A stretch of 11,945 nucleotides of DNA, taken from Pelagibacteraceae bacterium BACL5 MAG-120820-bin39 (GTDB lineage: Bacteria > Pseudomonadota > Alphaproteobacteria > Pelagibacterales > Pelagibacteraceae). The notes below the pieces were generated by a model that was given only the letters and a program-made list of their open reading frames with translations, searched no databases and was not told the origin of the DNA. The stretch's first letter is position 1. Each line of letters opens with the position of its first letter. Both the position numbers and the translations under genes were made by a program. Location of the stretch: the NCBI GenBank assembly GCA_001438335.1, contig LIBV01000025.1, positions 1 to 11,945 on the forward strand. Direction: 5' to 3'. Shown one piece after another: positions 5,764 to 11,945 of the stretch.

Positions 5764-6062
5764 AGAAATTTTGGTTATTGTTTATTATTTTTTTTTTAAT
5801 TATTTCTACATCAATAATTAAAAATTCGACCAAAAAAATTGAGGATGAAACTTTTTTTGTTGAAGAAAATTTAAGAGTATTAAATTTAAATTATAATGAT
5901 GTTTTATTAGAGCATAATTATTTAAGTTCATCTGAAAGGTTATTAGAATATCAGTCGTTATATTTTGATAATGAATTAAATCAAAAAAATATAAAAGAAA
6001 TTAAGATGCTTATCAAAAAAGATAATAAAATTTTAATTAAAGACCTAGAGATAACCAAATAA
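5760..6062 (+). CDS. ftsL: FtsL-like bitopic division protein
   Basis: A 100-residue protein with one membrane segment at about residues 4-20 and a short periplasmic part rich in heptad-like leucines. FtsL bridges the FtsQ-FtsB subcomplex and the FtsW-FtsI synthase at the septum. FtsL sequences diverge strongly, so the call rests on three things: topology, position between rsmH and ftsI, and the alphaproteobacterial pattern of a coiled segment ending in a tyrosine followed by LSSSERL (LEHNYLSSSERLLEY, about residues 50-64; typically YLxxPERLxxLA). The start is GTG at 5760, overlapping the rsmH stop, with a weak TGGAAA site (5748-5753) upstream. Only 2 bases separate its stop from ftsI. Family members are often slightly longer. 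Confidence 0.8.
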   Translation: MKKFWLLFIIFFLIISTSIIKNSTKKIEDETFFVEENLRVLNLNYNDVLLEHNYLSSSERLLEYQSLYFDNELNQKNIKEIKMLIKKDNKILIKDLEITK

Positions 6063-6064
6063 AA

Positions 6065-7750
6065 ATGAGAGAAAATAAATCTAGAATTGTTTTGGAAGAT
6101 TATAAAAATGATTTTAGCTATGAAAAAAAAAAATCAAATTTGAATATAAATTTTAATAGAATTTCATTTATATTTTTTATTTTTTTTTTAATTTCTTTAA
6201 TTTATATAATTCACTTAGTTCATTTAGGCAGCAGAAAGACTTCAAATTTTGACCAAAATTTAAAGGATAAATTTGTAAAAGAATTATATAGAGCTGATAT
6301 AACTGATAGAAATGGGCGATATCTGGCAAAGACAGTAAGCTCTATAGACATTGGAATAAACCCGGTAGAAATTATAGATCAAAAAAAATTATTAGTTAAT
6401 TTAAAGCTAATTTTTCCAAATAAAAATTTCAATGAAATTGAAAAACTTATAAAAAAAAATAAGTTTTTTTGGTTTGAGAAAAAAATTTCAGAAGAAAGTT
6501 ATGAAAGAATAATGAAATTAGGCGATAAGTCTATTAAGCCTGAAGAAAAATTAACAAGACTTTATCCACAAAAAAATTTGTTTAGTCATATCGTTGGTCA
6601 AATAGATGATGATAATATTGGAATTTCAGGGTTAGAAAAAACATTAGATAGAAAATTAAAAGAAACCAATAAGCCTATTCAGCTTACTGTAGATGAAGAC
6701 ATTCAATATTTAATTAGAAAAGAATTAATTAAATTTAACAATATATTTGACGCTAATGGTAGTGCCGCAATATTGATGAATGTCAATAATGGAGAAATCT
6801 TATCTTTGGTTTCTTTGCCAGACTTTGATTTAAATCAAAGACAAAAAATAGAAGATATTAATTTTATTAACAGAGCCACGAAAGGAGTATACGAACTTGG
6901 TTCAGTTTTTAAAACTTTCACTTTAGCTGCTGCACTAAATGAAAAAATTGTGGAAACTAATACAGAATTTGTAGATTTAGAAAAAAGTATTCGTTGTGGT
7001 GGAAATACTATTAGTGAATATGATTTAAAAATACCCTCAAATTTAACCGCAGAGGAAATTCTTATTAGATCAGGAAATATTGGGTCTGTACGTATAGGTC
7101 AAAAATTAGGATTAGAAAAGTTTATGGAATATATGAATAAATTCGATCTTATGAGTCAAATGAACTTTGATATTGAAGAAATGGGAGTTCCACTAAAGCT
7201 AAGATGGGGAAAATGTAAACTTGCAACAGCATCTTTTGGTCATGGCATAACAACTACACCTATTCAACTAGCAAAAGCATATTCAATAGTTTCAAATGGA
7301 GGATATGAAATACATCCAACTTTGATAAAAAAAGATAAAACTGAAATAAAAAAAAGAATTTTAGATCAAGAGGTTTCATTTAAAATTAATAATATCCTAA
7401 GAAAAATTGTAACTACCAAAGAAGGCACAGCTTCATTAGCAAATGTGAATGGCTACGAGGTAGGAGGCAAAACAGGCACAGCACAAAAAATAATTAATGG
7501 AAATTATTCTAACAAAAAAATTAATACATTTGCCTCTATTTTTCCAATATCAAATCCAAAATTTACATTAGTAGTAATGTTGGATGAACCTAAAACAAAT
7601 AAAGATTATATTTATACTTACAGAGATGGATCAGGAAAATATAAAGGTACACCATTTAATACGGCAGGATGGACATCAGTTGAAATAGTTGGCCAAATAA
7701 TTGATAAAATTGGGCCTATTTTAGCCACAAAATATATAGAAGTTGATTAG
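6065..7750 (+). CDS. ftsI: Septal peptidoglycan transpeptidase FtsI (PBP3)
   Basis: FtsI is a class B penicillin-binding protein that cross-links septal peptidoglycan together with FtsW. After a charged cytoplasmic tail of about 33 residues there is one membrane anchor (about 34-53). The non-catalytic dimerisation domain begins with the RADITDRNG motif at 76-84. The transpeptidase domain has all three active-site motifs: SVFK with nucleophile Ser280 and Lys283, SGN at 336-338, and KTG at 469-471 in GGKTGTAQK. The length of 561 residues is normal. It follows ftsL after 2 bases and precedes murE-murF by 3 bases. There is no PASTA domain and no sign of truncation. MrdA/PBP2 is less likely given the ftsL-murE context. 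Confidence 0.96.
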   Translation: MRENKSRIVLEDYKNDFSYEKKKSNLNINFNRISFIFFIFFLISLIYIIHLVHLGSRKTSNFDQNLKDKFVKELYRADITDRNGRYLAKTVSSIDIGINPVEIIDQKKLLVNLKLIFPNKNFNEIEKLIKKNKFFWFEKKISEESYERIMKLGDKSIKPEEKLTRLYPQKNLFSHIVGQIDDDNIGISGLEKTLDRKLKETNKPIQLTVDEDIQYLIRKELIKFNNIFDANGSAAILMNVNNGEILSLVSLPDFDLNQRQKIEDINFINRATKGVYELGSVFKTFTLAAALNEKIVETNTEFVDLEKSIRCGGNTISEYDLKIPSNLTAEEILIRSGNIGSVRIGQKLGLEKFMEYMNKFDLMSQMNFDIEEMGVPLKLRWGKCKLATASFGHGITTTPIQLAKAYSIVSNGGYEIHPTLIKKDKTEIKKRILDQEVSFKINNILRKIVTTKEGTASLANVNGYEVGGKTGTAQKIINGNYSNKKINTFASIFPISNPKFTLVVMLDEPKTNKDYIYTYRDGSGKYKGTPFNTAGWTSVEIVGQIIDKIGPILATKYIEVD

Positions 7751-7753
7751 CAT

Positions 7754-10609
7754 ATGCTCATCGGCAATTATATAAGAAATATCAACCAAAAATATTTAAG
7801 ATATTCTTTTTCTGGAATTTCTGCAGATAGTAACAAAATAAAACATGGGAATATTTTTTTTGCAATAAAAGGTAATTTGTTTGATGGAAACAAGTTTATT
7901 AGTAATGCTATAAAGAATGGTGCAAGAATTATTATTTCAGAAAATTGTAAAACTGAAATTAAAAAAAATATTTTATACATCAAATCAAATAATGTAAGAA
8001 AGTTATTCGCAGAATTCGCTTTTAAGATTTCTGATAATAAATTTAAAAAATTAGTTGCTGTTACTGGAACAAATGGAAAATCTTCTATAGCTAATTTTTT
8101 TTATCAAATTTTAAAATTAAATAAAAAAAAAGTTGCAACTATTGGCACTCTTGGCATTAAATCTAAAAAGTTTAATCTGGAGTTGAAAAATACAACAATT
8201 GATCCATTATCTTTAAGTAAATATCTTAAAATATTAAAAAAAAATAAAATAGATTATATAATTTTAGAAGCATCAAGTCATGGCTTAAAACAAAATAGAT
8301 TAGATGGATTACTTTTTGATATTGGTATATTTACAAATTTATCACATGATCATTTAGATTATCATAAAAATTTAAAAAATTATTTAGATGCTAAGCTATA
8401 TTTATTTAAAGAATTGATTAAAAAAAATGGAAGTGTAATAACTGATAAAGAGATTCCACAATTTAAAAAAATAAGTGAAATATCTACTAAAAATATTCTA
8501 AAACTTAATTCTATTTCATCTAATAAATCTGATTTGCAATTAATTTCACATCATTTTGAAAATGAAAATCAAAACTTAATTATTAAATATAAAAATAAAT
8601 TTTATAAATTTAAATTAAATCTTATTGGAAAAATTCAAGTTAAAAATATTTTAATGACAATTTTAGCAGCAGTAAAATGTGGCTTAAAAATTAAAGATAT
8701 TATTAAGGTAATGGAAAAAATTAGACCAATTGAAGGTAGATTGGAAAAAATAGGACATATAAAAAATAATTCAAAAATAATATTAGATTATGCTCATACA
8801 CCAGGGGCTTTATTAACAACTTTGAATAATCTCAAAGAACAATTTCCCAAAACTCCTATTTCAATTGTGTTTGGATGTGGAGGTAATAGAGATAAGAAAA
8901 AGAGAGCTAAAATGGGTAAAATAGTGGCAAGTCATTGTGATAAAATTTATTTAACTGATGACAACCCTAGAAATGAAAATCCTAATAAAATACGTGAAGA
9001 TATAAAAAAAGGGATATTAAAAGCTAAATTTGAAGAAATCTCAGATAGAAAGTCAGCTATCAATAAAGCAATTGAACAATTAGAAACAGGACAAATCCTT
9101 CTAGTTGCTGGAAAAGGACATGAAAAAACTCAAGAATTTGGAAATAAGAATATATTTTTTTCAGATAAAGAAGAAATTTTAAAATCTATAAAAATTAAAA
9201 ATAATATTTTATCAACAAACTTAAAATTAAATTTAATTAAAGATCTCTCTAAAAATAAAATTAATTTAAGGGATTTTATTTTAAAAAATATTTGTATTAA
9301 TTCAAAAGAATTAAAAAAAAACGATATTTTTTTTGCAATTAAAGGAAAATACAATGATGGCTATGATTTTATAGGTGAAGCATTAAAAAAAAAAGCCTCA
9401 TTAGTTGTAACTCATAAAATAAACAAAAGATTTAATTTACAAAAACAGATTAAAGTAAACGATACATTGAGTTTTTTAACACTTTGTTCTCAATTATTTA
9501 GAAAAAATATTAATAGTCAAATTATAGCAATTACTGGAAGTTGTGGAAAAACAACTTTAAAAGAGTTTGTTGGTAGAACGCTTAAAAAATTTTACAAGGT
9601 TTATTACTCTCCAAAATCATTTAATAATAAATATGGAGTACCATTAAGTTTATTAAATTTAAACCAAAATGACAAATTTGGAATTTTTGAAATTGGTATG
9701 GATAAAAAAGGTGAGATAGATCAATTATCTAAAATTATACAGCCTGATGTTGGAATTATTACTAACATAAATTTTGCTCACGCTAAAAATTTTAAAAATT
9801 TGAAAGGTATAGCTGAAGCTAAAGGTGAAATAATAAATAATATAAAAAAAAATGGAACAATAATCTTGAATGCTGATGATAAATTCTTTATTTTTCATAA
9901 AAAATTAGCAATCACAAATAATTTAAATATAATATCATTTGCTATTAAAAATAAACATGCAAATATTAAATTTCTTAAAATATCAAAATTAAATAAAAAA
10001 TATAAACTTTTTATAAAAATTAAAAATAAAAGAACTTTTTTTTACATATCAAATGACAATAAAAATTATATTTTAAATTTATTAGCTCTTATAGCTTTGC
10101 TAAATCTTTATTTAAATATTTTAAAATTAAATAAAAATTTATTTTTAGATTTAGAAAGTCCTAAAGGTCGAGGTGATATTTCTAAAGTAAAAGTTTTTAA
10201 TAAAATTATTAATTTAATTGATGAAAGTTATAACTCAAATCCATTATCATTAGAATCTGCAATTCAAAATTTTGATAAAATTAAAAATAATATTAATTCA
10301 AAACATTTAATTTTAGGTGATATGCTTGAACTTGGAAAATATTCTAAAAAATTACATCAAGATGTAAGCACTAAAATTAAGAATACATCCATTGATAAAG
10401 TTCATGTAATAGGCAAGGACATTTTGTTTACTTATGATAAAATTTCAAAAAGTAAAAGAGGTCTTATATTAAAAAATAAAATAGATATATTTAATTTGAT
10501 AAAAAATGATTTAAATAATAATGATTATCTTATGATCAAAGGTTCTAATTCAACTGGTTTAAACACAATTACCAATGAAATAAAAAGAAAGAGAATAGGT
10601 GTTATATAA
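7754..10609 (+). CDS. murE-murF: Fused MurE-MurF: two successive peptidoglycan precursor ligases in one protein
   Basis: One open frame of 951 codons encodes two cytoplasmic Mur ligases. Residues 1 to about 480 are MurE, which adds meso-diaminopimelate to UDP-MurNAc-L-Ala-D-Glu. It has ATP loop GTNGKS at 105-110, a probable carbamylated Lys214, and DNPR at 403-406, the signature of diaminopimelate rather than lysine enzymes. It ends with the usual AGKGHE (452-457) block. Residues from about 500 to 951 are MurF, which adds D-Ala-D-Ala. It has NSKELKKNDIFFAIKG at 515-530, ATP loop GSCGKTT at 595-601, EIGMDKKGEIDQL at 646-658, DESYNSNP at 823-830 and KGSNSTG at 929-935. Both halves look complete, with only a short Lys/Leu/Asn-rich junction. 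No methionine codon occurs between residues 387 and 649, so a separate MurF start is unlikely. The frame overlaps mraY by 11 bases. Confidence 0.95.
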   Translation: MLIGNYIRNINQKYLRYSFSGISADSNKIKHGNIFFAIKGNLFDGNKFISNAIKNGARIIISENCKTEIKKNILYIKSNNVRKLFAEFAFKISDNKFKKLVAVTGTNGKSSIANFFYQILKLNKKKVATIGTLGIKSKKFNLELKNTTIDPLSLSKYLKILKKNKIDYIILEASSHGLKQNRLDGLLFDIGIFTNLSHDHLDYHKNLKNYLDAKLYLFKELIKKNGSVITDKEIPQFKKISEISTKNILKLNSISSNKSDLQLISHHFENENQNLIIKYKNKFYKFKLNLIGKIQVKNILMTILAAVKCGLKIKDIIKVMEKIRPIEGRLEKIGHIKNNSKIILDYAHTPGALLTTLNNLKEQFPKTPISIVFGCGGNRDKKKRAKMGKIVASHCDKIYLTDDNPRNENPNKIREDIKKGILKAKFEEISDRKSAINKAIEQLETGQILLVAGKGHEKTQEFGNKNIFFSDKEEILKSIKIKNNILSTNLKLNLIKDLSKNKINLRDFILKNICINSKELKKNDIFFAIKGKYNDGYDFIGEALKKKASLVVTHKINKRFNLQKQIKVNDTLSFLTLCSQLFRKNINSQIIAITGSCGKTTLKEFVGRTLKKFYKVYYSPKSFNNKYGVPLSLLNLNQNDKFGIFEIGMDKKGEIDQLSKIIQPDVGIITNINFAHAKNFKNLKGIAEAKGEIINNIKKNGTIILNADDKFFIFHKKLAITNNLNIISFAIKNKHANIKFLKISKLNKKYKLFIKIKNKRTFFYISNDNKNYILNLLALIALLNLYLNILKLNKNLFLDLESPKGRGDISKVKVFNKIINLIDESYNSNPLSLESAIQNFDKIKNNINSKHLILGDMLELGKYSKKLHQDVSTKIKNTSIDKVHVIGKDILFTYDKISKSKRGLILKNKIDIFNLIKNDLNNNDYLMIKGSNSTGLNTITNEIKRKRIGVI

Positions 10610-11684
10610 TTTTTTATTAAATTTTGTAGAATATTTCAGTTTTTTAAATGTATTTAAATATATAACATTTAGAACTGGGCTTTCAGTGTTTACTTCTCTT
10701 TTTATTGTACTTGTAATAGGTAGCCCTTTTATTAAATATTTTTCTACTAGAAAAATTTTAAATCCAATAAGAAGTGATGGTCCTTCTGATCATATTATAA
10801 AAAAAATTGGTACACCAACTATGGGAGGTGTAATTATTTTATTTGGTTTGCTTGCAGCTGTAATTTTATGGGGTGATTTAAAAAATATATATTTAATATT
10901 TTGTATATATATAGCTTTAACTTTTGGAGTTCTAGGGGCGTATGACGATTATATAAAAATTAAATTTAATAATTCTTCTGGTATCTCATCAAAGTTAAAA
11001 TTATTAATACAAATAATTTTATCTATTATTGGAATAAGTGCTCTTACATATTTTTCAGATTATTCAGAAATATCCAATTTATATTTTCCATTTTTTAAAA
11101 ATTTAATAATTAATCTAGGTTGGTTTTTTATACCATTTGGTGTTTTTGTAATTGTTGGATCATCAAATGCGGTAAATTTAACAGATGGTTTAGATGGTTT
11201 AGCTACTGTTCCCGTAATACTTGTTGCAGCCTGTTTTGCATTTATAAGTTATGTGACTGGTAATATTGTTTTCTCAGATTATTTACAAATTCCCTATATT
11301 GAAGGAACTGGAGAAATTTCAATTTTTTGTGGAGCGGTGATTGGTTCTTGTCTTGGTTTTTTATGGTTTAATGCTCCACCAGCAAAAATATTTATGGGAG
11401 ATACAGGATCTTTATCTTTGGGAGGATCATTAGGAGCAGTAGGGATAATAACTAAACATGAAATAGTATTAGCCATAACTGGAGGTTTATTTGTTTTAGA
11501 AGCGGTATCAGTAATGGTTCAAGTTATTTCGTATAAAATGACAGGTAAAAGAGTTTTTAAAATGGCTCCTATACACCATCATTTTGAAAAAAAAGGTTGG
11601 CCAGAGTCAACAGTCGTGATCAGATTTTGGATCATTTCAATTATTTTAGCTATGATTGGCCTAGCCACATTGAAATTAAGATAA
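10599..11684 (+). CDS. mraY: Phospho-N-acetylmuramoyl-pentapeptide transferase MraY
   Basis: MraY is an integral membrane enzyme that transfers phospho-MurNAc-pentapeptide from UDP to undecaprenyl phosphate, giving lipid I. About ten hydrophobic segments are visible. Key blocks are GTPTMGG (71-77), the aspartate pair Asp116-Asp117 in GAYDDY, NAVNLTDGLDGLA (190-202), GDTGSLSLGG (267-276) with Asp268, and the histidine motif APIHHHFE (323-330). The length of 361 residues is typical. The start is a GTG at 10599, inside the end of murE-murF; it is supported because the N-terminus (MLYNFLL, then NVFKYITFR at 17-25) aligns with the family from the first residue and no ATG is available nearby. The 11-base overlap suggests coupled translation with the fused ligase that makes its substrate. 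Confidence 0.97.
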   Translation: MLYNFLLNFVEYFSFLNVFKYITFRTGLSVFTSLFIVLVIGSPFIKYFSTRKILNPIRSDGPSDHIIKKIGTPTMGGVIILFGLLAAVILWGDLKNIYLIFCIYIALTFGVLGAYDDYIKIKFNNSSGISSKLKLLIQIILSIIGISALTYFSDYSEISNLYFPFFKNLIINLGWFFIPFGVFVIVGSSNAVNLTDGLDGLATVPVILVAACFAFISYVTGNIVFSDYLQIPYIEGTGEISIFCGAVIGSCLGFLWFNAPPAKIFMGDTGSLSLGGSLGAVGIITKHEIVLAITGGLFVLEAVSVMVQVISYKMTGKRVFKMAPIHHHFEKKGWPESTVVIRFWIISIILAMIGLATLKLR

Positions 11685-11945
11685 TGAATAACATTAAACA
11701 ATTTTTTTTTAATAAAAAAATATTAATTTATGGATTAGGAAAAAGTGGTGTATCTGCATTTAATTTTTTAAAACAAAATAATGAAGTATTTGTATATGAT
11801 GATCATATAATTAATCCTAAATTCTATGATATAAAAAAAAAACAAATTAAATTTAAACAAATTGATAATTTTTATTTTGATGCAATAATAATTAGTCCTG
11901 GAATAGATATTGTAAATTGTAAATTGTCTAATTTTTTAAATAATA
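11684..11945 (+). CDS. murD: MurD, UDP-N-acetylmuramoyl-L-alanine--D-glutamate ligase, 5' part only
   Basis: The ATG at 11684 overlaps the mraY stop by one base (TAATG), and 87 codons run to the window edge without a stop. MurD adds D-glutamate to UDP-MurNAc-L-Ala, the step before MurE. The visible N-terminal Rossmann-like domain has ILIYGLGKSGVSA (about residues 13-25), which binds the UDP-sugar, followed by a YDD strand end near residue 40, and the typical IIISPGI near residue 75. The ATP-binding and C-terminal domains lie outside the window. Both the position after mraY and the motifs agree with the canonical cluster order. It contains a run of ten adenines near 11835, which is ordinary at this base composition. 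Confidence 0.9.
   Translation, partial: MNNIKQFFFNKKILIYGLGKSGVSAFNFLKQNNEVFVYDDHIINPKFYDIKKKQIKFKQIDNFYFDAIIISPGIDIVNCKLSNFLNN

Noticed and set aside
11294..11476. Minus-strand open frames inside mraY, murE-murF and mraZ
   Set aside because: They are antisense to well-identified genes, show no family motif and have no plausible start signals.
11826..11840. Long adenine runs in coding sequence (for example in murD and in the amidase gene) as possible phase-variable tracts
   Set aside because: Runs of 7-10 A or T occur throughout the window, including in essential genes, and fit the base composition and lysine-rich proteins.

Overview
The window is a compact, very AT-rich chromosomal segment devoted to the bacterial cell envelope. 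It holds most of the first half of a division and cell wall (dcw) cluster, an RNase P RNA gene, a peptidoglycan amidase, and two genes of the Mla phospholipid transport system. The organism is most likely an alphaproteobacterium of the SAR11/Pelagibacterales type. This rests on the extreme A/T bias with Lys/Asn/Ile-rich proteins, gene gaps of a few bases, an alphaproteobacterial FtsZ tail, an alphaproteobacterial-type FtsL, and a meso-diaminopimelate type MurE. The taxonomic call is inference from composition and family character; no database was searched.

Layout. Bases 1-1336 (minus strand) carry mlaA followed by a 3'-truncated mlaC, whose products move phospholipid between outer and inner membranes. 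A short divergent intergenic region leads to a plus-strand AmpD/AmiD-type amidase (1432-2169). Next comes rnpB (2213-2571), a type A RNase P RNA that stands out as a GC-rich island. The spacer 2572-2799 has no gene. It holds two FNR-like palindromes, a long imperfect hairpin and a well-formed promoter with a three-box MraZ operator. From 2800 to the right edge runs one tightly packed operon: mraZ, ftsZ, rsmH, ftsL, ftsI, a fused murE-murF, mraY and the start of murD. Junctions range from an 11-base overlap to an 18-base gap.

How the genes work together. MraZ probably represses the operon from its own promoter. FtsZ builds the division ring, and FtsL and FtsI belong to the septal synthesis complex. 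MurD, MurE and MurF are ligases that build the UDP-MurNAc-pentapeptide, and MraY attaches it to the lipid carrier to give lipid I. The upstream amidase probably acts in peptidoglycan recycling or remodelling.

Points that depart from the textbook: ftsZ sits directly behind mraZ instead of at the end of the cluster; murE and murF are one 951-codon reading frame with no start codon at the junction; the MraZ boxes are interleaved with the promoter -10 element; and the RNase P RNA seems to lack the GGU motif that binds tRNA CCA ends and has a reduced P3 helix. I see no mobile element, CRISPR array or tRNA gene.
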